A stretch of 64,000 nt of DNA from Niameybacter massiliensis (GTDB lineage: Bacteria > Bacillota > Clostridia > Lachnospirales > Cellulosilyticaceae), in the NCBI RefSeq assembly GCF_001282685.1, contig NZ_LN875035.1, positions 3,042,411-3,106,410 of the forward strand. Direction: 5' to 3'. Every line of letters starts with the position of its first letter. The first letter of the stretch is position 1. The notes beneath the pieces were generated by a model. It saw only the letters and a list, made by a program, of their open reading frames with translations. It made no database searches and was not told the DNA's origin. Of the stretch, positions 38,877 through 47,790 are shown piece after piece. A program made the position numbers and the translations under genes.

Positions 38877-40595
38877 ATGAAATCTAAGTCATTAGTACGG
38901 ACATTTCGAATTACTATTACACTTACTATAGTAATTCTCATTATATCCTTAGGACTTTTTTTTAAATTCTTTTTAAAACACGAATTTGAAAAATTAAAAA
39001 ATGAATCTTTGTTATATGAAACAAAAAGCTTAGGTGTTTCAATTGAAAATTTATTTTCTGATTTATTATTAGGAGCCCAGAGACTTTCTCAAAGTGATGA
39101 GATTCTATCTTACTTTGAATTTAACACCTCTCCTTGGCCTCTTACTCCTAAACATTTGAATCTTCCAGATCAAAGATTAGTTATTTCTAATATATGGCTC
39201 TATAAAGTGGGTGACCTTTCTCCTATAGAGCATGAGCTTCTTCGTGAACACGATTTTAACCTACGTGAATGGTATCAAGAACTTGTTATAGACAAAAAAA
39301 GCTATAGTATTTCGTCCCCTTATGCGGATTACTTTACAGGTAAACAGGTCGTAACAATTGCTACACCTACTATAAAAAACAATCAAATTATTGGCATCCT
39401 AGGTGTAGATATTATTGTTGAACAACTTGTAGAACTTCTTGATTCTCAACATTTAGGAGACTCTGGATATTTAAGTATGATTTCTAACCAAGGTCTCATT
39501 ATTTCTCATATTAATGAGGATTTACGCCTGCAACACATAAATGATGCTGGTATAGATATAACTTTTAAACAAACCATCAAAAATGATCGGGAACAAGTTA
39601 TTCGCTATACACAACATAATCAATCATTTTATGGTGCTATATATAGTGTAGAGCCTGGTAACTTTAAGATTGTAGGAAGTATGTCTAAAGGAGACTTCTT
39701 AAAACCCTTATATCCTATGTTTTTTATTCTTGATATCATGATAACAAGTACATTAATTGGAGGTATTTTAATCATTTATATGATTACCTCCTGGTATACC
39801 AAGCCCCTTAAGCAAATTAAATACTACTGTGAGCAACTTAATCAAGGAAATACTGATTTTGATATCTCACATAATCTGGCTAAACGTACTGATGAGATTG
39901 GTATTTTAATTAATAACATTATTAATTCCCAGCTAGCTAAATCCGAACAGTTGCTCATCGCTGAACAACTTAAAGCTCAGCTTATTCATTATAAATTTTA
40001 TGAAGAATATATCGAGACATTAAAAACATTTAAACATGATTTTAAAAATCATGTTATTATCATCAATACACTTGTACAAGAAAATAGACTTTCTGAGCTT
40101 CAAGGATATATGAAAAAATTAGGAGCTGAATTCAATCACTGCAACATTCCTTCATACTGTGAAAACTATGTACTGGATGCACTCCTGAAATACCATATAA
40201 TGAATCCAGAAAATCAAGATATTATCTTTAATATAAATGCCTGTTTACCTCAAAATATCTCTATTGATAATACTGACTTATGTATTATTATTGGTAACTT
40301 ATTAAATAATGCCTTAGAAGCAGTACATATGAATAAGATAAACAAAACAATCGATCTAAATATCTATATTAAAAATACTTTTTTATGCATCAATATAAAA
40401 AATACTTATGAACAGCAGAATATAAAAGAAAATAATCAGTATAGGACAACAAAAGCTTCTACTTTCTCTCATGGTATTGGCCTACAGAGCATTGAGCATA
40501 TTGTAGAACTTAATAAGGGCGATATGAAAATCATTGATGTCAATCAAATGTTTGAAGTGAAAATTGTACTTAAATGCGTTACTAATCCATTCTAA
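38877..40595 (+). CDS. Sensor histidine kinase with Cache domain, AgrC/CitA-like kinase core
   Basis: 572 residues. Membrane helices at about 10-32 and 283-305 flank an extracytoplasmic Cache domain (about 35-280). A HAMP domain follows, then an H-box FKHDFKNHVIII (His about 389) and a GHKL ATPase with N-box NLLNNALEAV and GIGLQSIEHIV. It phosphorylates the LytTR regulator encoded 20 bp downstream. A 16-codon ORF (38811-38861) with AAGGAG only 2 nt before its ATG precedes the gene; it may be chance. The ribosome site of the kinase itself is weak. Confidence 0.92.
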   Translation: MKSKSLVRTFRITITLTIVILIISLGLFFKFFLKHEFEKLKNESLLYETKSLGVSIENLFSDLLLGAQRLSQSDEILSYFEFNTSPWPLTPKHLNLPDQRLVISNIWLYKVGDLSPIEHELLREHDFNLREWYQELVIDKKSYSISSPYADYFTGKQVVTIATPTIKNNQIIGILGVDIIVEQLVELLDSQHLGDSGYLSMISNQGLIISHINEDLRLQHINDAGIDITFKQTIKNDREQVIRYTQHNQSFYGAIYSVEPGNFKIVGSMSKGDFLKPLYPMFFILDIMITSTLIGGILIIYMITSWYTKPLKQIKYYCEQLNQGNTDFDISHNLAKRTDEIGILINNIINSQLAKSEQLLIAEQLKAQLIHYKFYEEYIETLKTFKHDFKNHVIIINTLVQENRLSELQGYMKKLGAEFNHCNIPSYCENYVLDALLKYHIMNPENQDIIFNINACLPQNISIDNTDLCIIIGNLLNNALEAVHMNKINKTIDLNIYIKNTFLCINIKNTYEQQNIKENNQYRTTKASTFSHGIGLQSIEHIVELNKGDMKIIDVNQMFEVKIVLKCVTNPF

Positions 40596-40615
40596 ATATA
40601 TCGTGAGGTAGATTT

Positions 40616-41344
40616 ATGATTAAAATAGCCATATGTGATGATGAATTACTCTATATCGATAAAATCGAATCTATTCTAAATTTAATCGCACATAAAAATA
40701 TATTAGAGATAACTATTGATAAATATCAAAGTGGTGAAACATTACTCGCTTCAATAAATAATTCTAATGTTTCCTATGACCTTATTTTCTTAGATATTCT
40801 TTTAGGCAGTACAAATGGTATCCAAATAGCAAAATTATTAAAACCTTTATCTCCACAAACACGTATCATTTTTTTAACTAGTTCTTCTGAGTATGTATTT
40901 GAAGGATATGATGTTGAAGCTTTTCATTATTTACTTAAGCCTCCAAATACTGAAAAAATTGAAGAACTCTTATTGAAATATCTTTCAATACTTTCTTCCA
41001 AAGATATATTTTACTTTCCTGTAAAAACTAAACAAGGAATTGAGAATTTCTTACTTACTGAGATTACCTTTTTTGAAACTTTTAATAGGATTATTACCAT
41101 GCATTTAAAAAATGGTCAGTCTCGAACCTTTTATGCCAAATTAGATGATTTAGAAATACAATTAAACACCTCTGGATTTATCAGATCTCATAGAAGCTAC
41201 TTAGTTGCACTAAAATATATTCAAGAAATTAAATATAATGAAATCTATTTAACTACAAATCAAGTAATTCCAATTAGCCGTCGTAATATTACATCAATTA
41301 AAAATTTATTTTTTGAGTACTTAATGCAAAATAATTCCCTTTAA
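40616..41344 (+). CDS. LytTR-family response regulator
   Basis: 242 residues. The receiver domain (about 1-122) has D8/D9, phospho-acceptor D60 in LIFLDILLG and K108-region LLKPP. The LytTR DNA-binding domain (about 135-238) shows FFETFNRIITMHLKNG and FIRSHRSYLV. It binds paired direct repeats in target promoters. Targets are not identified. The secreted nucleosidase-like gene immediately downstream has its own promoter and could be one. Confidence 0.95.
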   Translation: MIKIAICDDELLYIDKIESILNLIAHKNILEITIDKYQSGETLLASINNSNVSYDLIFLDILLGSTNGIQIAKLLKPLSPQTRIIFLTSSSEYVFEGYDVEAFHYLLKPPNTEKIEELLLKYLSILSSKDIFYFPVKTKQGIENFLLTEITFFETFNRIITMHLKNGQSRTFYAKLDDLEIQLNTSGFIRSHRSYLVALKYIQEIKYNEIYLTTNQVIPISRRNITSIKNLFFEYLMQNNSL

Positions 41345-41347
41345 CCT

Positions 41348-41388
41348 AAAGCCTAAATCACTTAGTAATGAGTGATTTAGGCTTTTTC
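41348..41388 (+). terminator. Terminator of the LytTR two-component operon
   Basis: 15-bp perfect arms AAAGCCTAAATCACT (41348-41362) and its complement (41371-41385), then T. Confidence 0.9.
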
Positions 41389-41459
41389 TTAATCCAACTT
41401 TTCTTCCTTATTTTTCCGAATATTTATTGTCATTTTTAAATTATTGTTCGATTTTATTA

Positions 41460-41488
41460 TTGACTCCTCTTACTTCTCCTTATATAAT
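41460..41488 (+). promoter_or_regulatory. Promoter of the exported nucleosidase-like gene
   Basis: TTGACT (41460-41465), a 17-bp spacer, TATAAT (41483-41488). The start codon follows 43 bp after the -10. Confidence 0.75.
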
Positions 41489-41531
41489 GAGTTCATAAAT
41501 AGACTAACGTTCAACTTGAGGAGATACTAAC

Positions 41532-42446
41532 ATGAATAAACTTTTTAAAAAAGCTCTCACACTTTTTGCAGTAGCATCTATCGGTGCTGTAATGATGGGT
41601 GCAGCACCTGCAAATACAGTTAATAACGAAACGATTCCAGCGATCAAACTTGTTGAGGCAACTCAAAGACCACTTCTTATCCAAGGTGCAATGGATGTTG
41701 AAACTGAAATTATGATGGCAGCACTTGAAAATCCTGAAGATATTACTTTAGGTGTTTGGAAATATACAACAGGTACATTAAATGGTTATCCTGTTGTAAT
41801 CTCTAGAACACGTATTGGTATGGTCAATGCAGCAGCCTCTACTACACTTGCTATTGAACATTTCAATCCTGTAGCAATTATTAACCAAGGTACAGCAGGG
41901 GGACATGATCCTGAACTTCATAAATATGATATTGTACTTGGTAAAGAAGTAGTAAACATGGGTGCATTCAAAACAGACTTTACAGAAAAAGGTGAAGGTA
42001 TTCATCCAACAGCCTGGAAACCTATGACTCTTGAAATCGTACATAACCAAACTGGTGAATGGACTGAAGTAGGTAGTTTCCCTGCTGATGAAGCACTTCT
42101 TGCTGCAGCAAATAGCGTAAAGGATACGCATACAAAAGGTAAAGTTGTAGAAGGTACTGTAGGTTCAGCTGATGAATGGAACAAAGAAATTGATCGTATT
42201 TTATGGCTTAACGAAACACTTGGTACATCAGCTGAAGAAATGGAAACAGCTGCTGCTGCTCAAATCGCAGCAACTTATGATATTCCATTCTTGAGTATTC
42301 GTATTTTATCAAATAATGAAGTACATAAAGAAGCTTATGACCGTACAACAGGTGAAGATTCTCAAGCTTTCACTTTACAAGTTGCAAAAGCATATATCAA
42401 TAACTACTTATTAGTAGAGACTGAAGAAGTCACTACAACAAAATAA
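41532..42446 (+). CDS. Exported MTA/SAH nucleosidase-like protein (phosphorylase superfamily)
   Basis: 304 residues. The signal peptide (about 1-25, cleavage near GAAPA) is followed by a PNP/UDP phosphorylase-type fold. Nucleosidase motifs are present: NQGTAGGHDP, GSADEW, and EEMETAAAAQIAATY, which carries the Met-Glu pair that holds ribose. RILSNNE carries the base-side region. Cytosolic MTAN cleaves methylthioadenosine and S-adenosylhomocysteine. Here the enzyme would act outside the membrane, perhaps for purine salvage or signal breakdown. The substrate outside the cell is inference. GAGGAG precedes the start. Confidence 0.87.
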   Translation: MNKLFKKALTLFAVASIGAVMMGAAPANTVNNETIPAIKLVEATQRPLLIQGAMDVETEIMMAALENPEDITLGVWKYTTGTLNGYPVVISRTRIGMVNAAASTTLAIEHFNPVAIINQGTAGGHDPELHKYDIVLGKEVVNMGAFKTDFTEKGEGIHPTAWKPMTLEIVHNQTGEWTEVGSFPADEALLAAANSVKDTHTKGKVVEGTVGSADEWNKEIDRILWLNETLGTSAEEMETAAAAQIAATYDIPFLSIRILSNNEVHKEAYDRTTGEDSQAFTLQVAKAYINNYLLVETEEVTTTK

Positions 42447-42449
42447 TTC

Positions 42450-42500
42450 ATTATCCCCCCCGCCTAAAAAATATTTCTAGGTAGGGGGGATAATCTTTTT
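42450..42500 (+). terminator. Terminator of the nucleosidase-like gene
   Basis: ATTATCCCCCC (42450-42460) pairs with GGGGGGATAAT (42484-42494), then CTTTTT. Unusually G/C-homopolymeric for this genome. Confidence 0.9.
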
Positions 42501-42603
42501 TATAAATAATTTTTGCTGTTATTTATTTTGATAATCAAATATTTCTTTCATCAAACTTTCATGTTATAATATGAAACACTAAAAGACATCAAGGAGTGTG
42601 ACA

Positions 42604-43575
42604 ATGAAAATTTTTAAAAAGATTCTAATCGGGATTATTACTTTTACTATACTTATAGGCACTATTGGCATAGGCTTTGGTGCAAATTATTTATATAACT
42701 TAGCATTAAATCCATATACATCAAAAGATTTAATTTTTGGTTCGGATGATGAAGATTCTAGTGATATGGTGAGCCAAAATGAAACCAGCGGTATAAGTAC
42801 TGTAGATGACCGAACATGGTTATTAGAACACAGTGGCTATGAGGATTTATTCATGACTTCTCGAGATGGCTTAAAACTTCATAACTATGTGCTTACTCAA
42901 TCAGATTCTAATAAATGGATGATTGCTGTACATGGCTATACTTCTGAAGGTATATTAATGGCACCTTATGCTAGAAAATTTTATGATATGGGCTATAATG
43001 TAATCATTCCAGACCTTAGAAGCCATGGTCAAAGTGAAGGTGACTATATTGGAATGGGATGGGATGAACGTTTTGATATTATTGATTTAGTTAACTATAT
43101 TGTAGAAAATAACCACGATGCTCAGATCGCTCTATTTGGTGTTTCGATGGGCGCTGCAACTGTTATGAATGTCTCAGGTGAAGAACTTCCAAGTAACGTT
43201 AAGGCCATTATTGAAGACTGTGGCTATACCTCTGTTTGGGATCAATTTGCTTACCAACTAGATGACCTTTTCGGCCTACCAGCTTTCCCTATGATGCACA
43301 CTGCAAGCTTAGTTGGTAAATTACGTGCTGGCTACTGGATAGGAGAAGCTTCTAGTATTGAGCAAGTCAAAAAATCTATAACACCTACACTATTCATTCA
43401 TGGTGATGCTGATGATTTTGTTCCATACTTTATGCTAGATCAATTATATACTGCTTCAAATGCTGAGAAAGAAAAGTTAGTCATAGAAGGTGCCGGACAT
43501 GCAAAATCAAAAGATGTAGATCCAGAACTATATTGGTCGACTATTACAAATTTCTTAGATAAATATGTAGATTAA
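42604..43575 (+). CDS. Membrane-anchored alpha/beta hydrolase
   Basis: 323 residues from ATG 42604, which has AAGGAG 7 nt upstream. A GTG two codons earlier also fits the frame. A membrane anchor (about 5-30) is followed by an extracytoplasmic linker and an alpha/beta hydrolase fold. The nucleophile elbow is GVSMGA, the acid is probably in HGDADDFVP, and the His is in GAGHAKS. The oxyanion region is HGYTSEG. Such YfhR/BEM46-type proteins are esterases or peptidases of unknown substrate. An extended -10 (TGTTATAAT at 42562-42570) is the likely promoter. Confidence 0.88.
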   Translation: MKIFKKILIGIITFTILIGTIGIGFGANYLYNLALNPYTSKDLIFGSDDEDSSDMVSQNETSGISTVDDRTWLLEHSGYEDLFMTSRDGLKLHNYVLTQSDSNKWMIAVHGYTSEGILMAPYARKFYDMGYNVIIPDLRSHGQSEGDYIGMGWDERFDIIDLVNYIVENNHDAQIALFGVSMGAATVMNVSGEELPSNVKAIIEDCGYTSVWDQFAYQLDDLFGLPAFPMMHTASLVGKLRAGYWIGEASSIEQVKKSITPTLFIHGDADDFVPYFMLDQLYTASNAEKEKLVIEGAGHAKSKDVDPELYWSTITNFLDKYVD

Positions 43576-43608
43576 ATTACTCATTACTTATTTATAACCT
43601 AAACCTAA

Positions 43609-43646
43609 AAAAGTAGGAGCTTGGATTAAAGAGCTCCTACTTTTCT
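43609..43646. terminator. Bidirectional terminator between hydrolase and thioredoxin genes
   Basis: 12-bp arms AAAAGTAGGAGC (43609-43620) and GCTCCTACTTTT (43633-43644), A/T-rich on both sides. Confidence 0.88.
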
Positions 43647-43669
43647 CTATATAAATAACTATAAAATAG

Positions 43670-43984
43670 CTATTTAACTTGTTCTATCATTGATATTAAG
43701 GCTGTCTTAGGTTGAAAACCTACACTTGTATGAAGGATTTCTCCATTCACAAACATCTTAATAGTTGGTATACTTTGAACACCATATTGTGCTGCTAATT
43801 CTGTACTTTCATCTACATTTACTTTTACTATTTTGGCATTGTTTACTTCAGCTTGCACTTCTTCTAATATTGGTGCTAACATTTTACATGGCCCACACCA
43901 ATCTGCGTAGAAGTCTACTACTACAACACCCTCTGCCTCTAATACTTCCTTTTTAAATTCATCTTTATTAATATGTTTGACCAT
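43670..43984 (-). CDS. trxA: Thioredoxin
   Basis: 104 residues with the canonical WCGPC site (C30, C33) in YADWCGPCKML and the cis-proline loop SIPTIK. It reduces cytoplasmic disulfides using the TrxB encoded upstream in the same direction. AGGAGG sets the start. An 85-bp gap with a candidate dyad operator and a promoter-like TTGTTA/17 bp/TAGAAT separates it from the glutaredoxin gene, so it can be transcribed separately. Confidence 0.97.
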   Translation of the reverse strand: MVKHINKDEFKKEVLEAEGVVVVDFYADWCGPCKMLAPILEEVQAEVNNAKIVKVNVDESTELAAQYGVQSIPTIKMFVNGEILHTSVGFQPKTALISMIEQVK

Positions 43985-44038
43985 AAATAGTACCTCCTAT
44001 ATTTCTTATCTTTATTCTACCTAGTATCCTTATTTTTA

Positions 44039-44062
44039 ACAATTAGGCACTTTAAAGTGACC
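44039..44062 (-). promoter_or_regulatory. Dyad operator candidate before trxA, shared with the rclA-like promoter
   Basis: ACAATTAGGCACTTTAAAGT followed by GACC. It matches the element at 46690-46713 in 20 of 24 positions, with arm changes that keep the dyad symmetry. The same bases could also form a weak hairpin with the end of the glutaredoxin gene. Confidence 0.5.
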
Positions 44063-44069
44063 GCTCATA

Positions 44070-44300
44070 TTATAAAAGTGCCAAAGCTTTATCGATTGCT
44101 GCTTTATCAAAACCAATAATAACATGTTCATTAATTGTTGTTACAGGTACTGATCTTTGCCCTGAAACTTCTAAAACAATATTTCTATCTTCTTTTGCAT
44201 CTGCTACTGTTACTACTTCATAAGGCACATTTTTACTTTCTAAATATTTTTTAACTTTTTGACAAGGTCCACACCATTCTACTGAATATACTTTAATCAT
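44070..44300 (-). CDS. Glutaredoxin-like small thiol protein
   Basis: 76 residues, thioredoxin fold, with the WCGPC site near residues 9-13 (EWCGPCQKVKKYL) and the cis-proline region SVPVTTI. NrdH/glutaredoxin-like in size. In an organism likely without glutathione it is probably reduced by the thioredoxin reductase encoded 2 bp upstream. AAGGAG precedes the start. Possible clients include ribonucleotide reductase or repair enzymes; none is encoded here. Confidence 0.88.
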   Translation of the reverse strand: MIKVYSVEWCGPCQKVKKYLESKNVPYEVVTVADAKEDRNIVLEVSGQRSVPVTTINEHVIIGFDKAAIDKALALL

Positions 44301-44302
44301 TA

Positions 44303-45238
44303 TTATCTCTCCTTTTGTGTTGTTATATATTGTTCTGCTTTAAGTGCAGCTATTGTACCATCTGCTACAGCAGTTGTAATTTGCCTAAATTCTTTTTCTC
44401 TTATATCACCCACTGCATAGACACCTCTAATATTAGTCTCCATACTTTCATTGGTTGTAATATACCCTGCAGATGTTAGATGAACATCTTCTTTAAATAG
44501 TTCAGTTTTCGGTTCTGTTCCTATATAGCCAAAAACTGCTTTAAGAGGTATCTCTTTGGTTTCTTCTGTTTTTGTATTCTTTATAATTGCCTTATCTACA
44601 AAGGTTTCGCCGGTTACATCTACAAGATCCCAATTGTACATAATTTCAATATTAGGAGTCTTCTCTACTGCTTCTAATACTTTTGCCTCGCCTTTAAAGT
44701 AATCATATCTTCTAATTATAATAACTTTAGATGCAAGTTTTGCTAAAAACATAGATTCTTCTAATGCAGCATTACCTCCACCAATAACAGCAATGACTTC
44801 ATCTTTATAACTTGCACCATCACATACACCACAGTAATGAATACCTTTTCCTAAATACTTTGACTCACTTGGAATAGGTAACTTTTTAGGATTGGCTCCT
44901 GTTGCAATAATCACTGCTTTAGGTTTATAGATATAATCTCCTGTTTCAACAATCTTTTCTTCATCCTTTAATGAAACACGCTCTATAAAATCAAATTCAT
45001 CAATTTGAGTCCCTAAAGCTACTGCTTGCTGCTCTATTTTATCTGCAAGTTCATTTCCTTTAATACTTTCAAATCCAGGATAATTTTCTATAGTATAACT
45101 TAATCGAACCTGACCACCTATAATATTATTTTCTAATACTAAAGTTTCAAGACCTGCTCTTGTTGCATAAATTGCAGCTGTTAGTCCTGCAGGTCCTGCT
45201 CCTACAATAATAAGATCTATTTCTTTAATAGGTTTCAT
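44303..45238 (-). CDS. trxB: Thioredoxin reductase
   Basis: 311 residues with FAD motif VGAGPAGLTAAIYA, redox site C136-x2-C139 (HYCGVCDGA), NADPH motif GGGNAALEE and a C-terminal FAD motif YAVGDIREKEFRQ. It moves electrons from NADPH to thioredoxin and the glutaredoxin-like protein. Middle gene of a three-gene unit (11 bp after the RclA-like gene and 2 bp before the glutaredoxin gene), so coordinated response to thiol oxidants is expected. Confidence 0.97.
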   Translation of the reverse strand: MKPIKEIDLIIVGAGPAGLTAAIYATRAGLETLVLENNIIGGQVRLSYTIENYPGFESIKGNELADKIEQQAVALGTQIDEFDFIERVSLKDEEKIVETGDYIYKPKAVIIATGANPKKLPIPSESKYLGKGIHYCGVCDGASYKDEVIAVIGGGNAALEESMFLAKLASKVIIIRRYDYFKGEAKVLEAVEKTPNIEIMYNWDLVDVTGETFVDKAIIKNTKTEETKEIPLKAVFGYIGTEPKTELFKEDVHLTSAGYITTNESMETNIRGVYAVGDIREKEFRQITTAVADGTIAALKAEQYITTQKER

Positions 45239-45249
45239 AACTTTGCTCC

Positions 45250-46626
45250 TTAGATTAATCCAAATAATTCATTTAAAGCTTCACTCATCGTTGGATGTGT
45301 AAAGATATGATCTCTTAAAAATGTATAATCTTGATCTAATTCCATAGCTGTACTTACAATATTTATCATCTCACTTGACTCTGCACAAAGTAATGTACAT
45401 CCTAGTATTTTGTTTGTTTTTGCATCAACTATTGCTTTCATTACACCTTCTATTTCATTAATCACTCTTGCTCTTGGCACTGCTGCAACAGGAAGCTTTG
45501 CAACTTTGATATCATATCCTTTTGCTCTTGCTTCACTTTCACTTAATCCTACTCTAGATAGGTTTGGTTCAATAAATACTGAGTAAACTGTAAACTTTCT
45601 ATCCTCTACTGTACGTTTCCCTTCACCAAATAAATTATCTTTAACGATTCTAAAGTCATCTAGTGAAATGTAAGTAAATTGTGGACCTCCATTTACATCT
45701 CCTAATGCCCATATATGTGGTGCACTTGTTTGTAGTCTACTATCCACTACAACTGCACCTCTTTCATTAACCTCTACGCCTGCTGCTTGAAGATTAAGTT
45801 CTTCTGTATTAGGTTTTCTACCTGTAGCAATTAATACAGCATCTCCTATAAGTTGCATTTGTTCATTAGATACTTTATTCGTATAGTTTACAACAACTTC
45901 ATCCTCTTTGTTTTCAAAAGCATCTACCTTTGAATTAAGTACAAAGTTAATACCTTTCTTTTCTAATACCTCTTTCACTACTTCTGAAATATCTTCATCC
46001 TCTCTCATAGCAATACGATCTGAAGATTCGATAACTGTTACTTTTGAACCAAAGGTTGCATAAATAGATGCAAACTCTAAGCCTATATAGCCACCACCAA
46101 CGATTACTAAATGCTTAGGTAATTCTGTATGCTCCATAATCGTTGTACTCGTATAGATTTTATTACTTTCATGAATACCTGGTATATTAGGAACTATTGT
46201 TGTAGCTCCTGTATTAATAAATATCTTTTCACCTTTTAGCTCTATCATACCCTCTGTAGTTTTAACCTGAATGATTGAGTCTGATACAAAAGAAGCGGCT
46301 CCATTATAGATTTCTATATTAGGATTATCATTTAACATATTGAAATTTTTAGTTCTAAGCATTTCTACTAAACTATGTTTTTCCTCTATCGCTTGTCTAT
46401 ATTCTGCTGCCTTTTCCTCAAAACTATTAAGTCCCTTATAAAGGGCTACTTTTGCTTTGTGAACTAATTTCTTAGTAGGAATACATCCGATATTAATACA
46501 AGTTCCACCATACATTTGCTCTGACTTTTCAATAACTGCTACCTTTTTCCCTTGCTTTGCCATAAAACCTGCTAATGTTTTACCGCCTTTACCAAATCCA
46601 ATAATAACTGCATCGTATTGATTCAT
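45250..46626 (-). CDS. rclA: RclA/hypothiocyanite-reductase-like flavin disulfide oxidoreductase
   Basis: 458 residues. The N-terminus DAVIIGFGKGGKTLA and the redox site GGTCINIGCIPTK (C43, C48) are close to E. coli RclA throughout, as is the C-terminal HPTMSEALNELF. RclA and streptococcal Har reduce hypothiocyanous acid and protect against host-derived oxidants; mercuric reductase is a more distant relative, and the extra MerA cysteines are missing. GGAGG upstream sets the start. The promoter carries the dyad element also found before trxA. Function is assigned by family resemblance recalled from memory, not by search. Confidence 0.85.
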   Translation of the reverse strand: MNQYDAVIIGFGKGGKTLAGFMAKQGKKVAVIEKSEQMYGGTCINIGCIPTKKLVHKAKVALYKGLNSFEEKAAEYRQAIEEKHSLVEMLRTKNFNMLNDNPNIEIYNGAASFVSDSIIQVKTTEGMIELKGEKIFINTGATTIVPNIPGIHESNKIYTSTTIMEHTELPKHLVIVGGGYIGLEFASIYATFGSKVTVIESSDRIAMREDEDISEVVKEVLEKKGINFVLNSKVDAFENKEDEVVVNYTNKVSNEQMQLIGDAVLIATGRKPNTEELNLQAAGVEVNERGAVVVDSRLQTSAPHIWALGDVNGGPQFTYISLDDFRIVKDNLFGEGKRTVEDRKFTVYSVFIEPNLSRVGLSESEARAKGYDIKVAKLPVAAVPRARVINEIEGVMKAIVDAKTNKILGCTLLCAESSEMINIVSTAMELDQDYTFLRDHIFTHPTMSEALNELFGLI

Positions 46627-46689
46627 TTTGCTTGCCTCCGCTGTCTATTTTTTATCTTATCTAAATTGTATCCCCTGACTACTGTATAA

Positions 46690-46713
46690 ACAATTAGGTA
46701 CTTTTAAGTAACT
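46690..46713 (-). promoter_or_regulatory. Dyad operator candidate in the rclA-trxB-grx promoter
   Basis: ACAATTAGGTACTTTTAAGT followed by AACT, symmetrical about ACTTTTAAGT. On the minus strand it covers a possible -35 (TTACTT) 17 bp from TATACA (46683-46688 region). Near-identical to the element before trxA. Confidence 0.55.
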
Positions 46714-46781
46714 ACTACATTCATTCTGTGTGTATTTAGAAATTTTCTTGTACTTTTGTGAAATCATTTTTGTATGTAAAT

Positions 46782-46823
46782 AAAAAAGCTGATGATTGAA
46801 AGACCATCTTCCAATCACCAGCT
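46782..46823 (-). terminator. Terminator of the DUF6472-like gene
   Basis: AGCTGATGATTG pairs with CAATCACCAGCT (one mismatch), with TTTTTTATTTA following on the minus strand. Confidence 0.8.
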
Positions 46824-46832
46824 CTCATGTTA

Positions 46833-47006
46833 TTAATTTTGTTTACGAACGATAGTATATTCATCACCTATTTTAAAATAAGGACACTGCTTGCTTGGAT
46901 GATAATTCATTCTAGCAAAGTCATCCTCATCCATAATAGGCGCTACACTACATACATACTCCCTTATTACTTCATCATATTCTAAATGCATACAATTCTC
47001 ACACAT
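46833..47006 (-). CDS. Small four-cysteine protein (DUF6472-like)
   Basis: 57 residues, MCENCMHLEYDEVI to IGDEYTIVRKQN, with cysteines at 2, 5, 19 and 41, probably a zinc site. Strong ribosome site GGAGGGG and its own terminator. The pattern CENC...YDE...CPYF..GDEY..VRKQ is a small Clostridia family of unknown function. It is transcribed just before the RclA-like operon, separated by a terminator. Confidence 0.8.
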   Translation of the reverse strand: MCENCMHLEYDEVIREYVCSVAPIMDEDDFARMNYHPSKQCPYFKIGDEYTIVRKQN

Positions 47007-47085
47007 TATACCCCTCCTTTTATTTTTCTGTCTTCTTCTATTATATGCCCTTATATCCTCAAACTAAAGCCTACTCCTATAAAGG

Positions 47086-47643
47086 TTACATCCTGATTCC
47101 TTCAATTATAATATTAATCATTTCTTCTAAAGCCTCTGTATATCCTATTTTTTCTTTTATTAATATATCTTTCTTAATAAATGCTTCAATAGATGAACAA
47201 ATTATAGTCTTTAATATGATTAAGTTAATAGGCCTAATTTTACCTTCTTCTATAGCTTGATTAAGAAGTTGAATGGTATCTGTCCAGTCTTCATCTATTT
47301 TTAAAGTGATTTTATTATAAATCTTTGGATATCTCTGTTCTAACTCATACAGCTTTCTAAAATCTATATTCGTGCAACATTCTGGTAAAACGATAATAAT
47401 TTTTTTTATTTTTTCTATTATCTCTAAAGATGTATCTTCAAAAATTTCTCTTTCACCTTTTTTCACTTGAGCGAAGAACCTTTCTATTACTTCTAAAAAT
47501 AGTTCCTCCTTACTCTCAAATTCATGGTACAAAGTTTTTTTACTTATCCCTAAATGTTTAGATAAATCATCCATTGTAAACTTTAAACCTTTTTCATTAA
47601 ATTCTTCTATGGTAGCCTCTATTATCTTGGTCTTTAAATCCAT
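47086..47643 (-). CDS. TetR/AcrR-family regulator
   Basis: 185 residues. The HTH is at about 20-45 (FTMDDLSKHLGISKKTLYHEF), with a helical ligand-binding C-terminal region. GAGGAG precedes the start. Neighbours are the four-cysteine gene downstream and a chemoreceptor upstream, and neither is an obvious target. No efflux pump is adjacent. Function beyond repressor is unknown. Confidence 0.9.
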   Translation of the reverse strand: MDLKTKIIEATIEEFNEKGLKFTMDDLSKHLGISKKTLYHEFESKEELFLEVIERFFAQVKKGEREIFEDTSLEIIEKIKKIIIVLPECCTNIDFRKLYELEQRYPKIYNKITLKIDEDWTDTIQLLNQAIEEGKIRPINLIILKTIICSSIEAFIKKDILIKEKIGYTEALEEMINIIIEGIRM

Positions 47644-47740
47644 TACTTATCTCCTCTGTGCCTCCCATATTATCATCTATTGCTTTTTATTTTACTAGAT
47701 ATTCTCTTCATATAAAATAAGAATAAATAATTTGTTCATA

Positions 47741-47778
47741 AAAAAGGTACACAAAGTGGTCTAATCATTTTGTGTACC
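47741..47778 (-). terminator. Terminator of chemoreceptor gene 47791-49869
   Basis: GGTACACAAA (47746-47755) pairs with TTTGTGTACC (47769-47778), followed by TTTTTATG on the minus strand. Confidence 0.85.
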
Positions 47779-47790
47779 CTATATCTTGTA

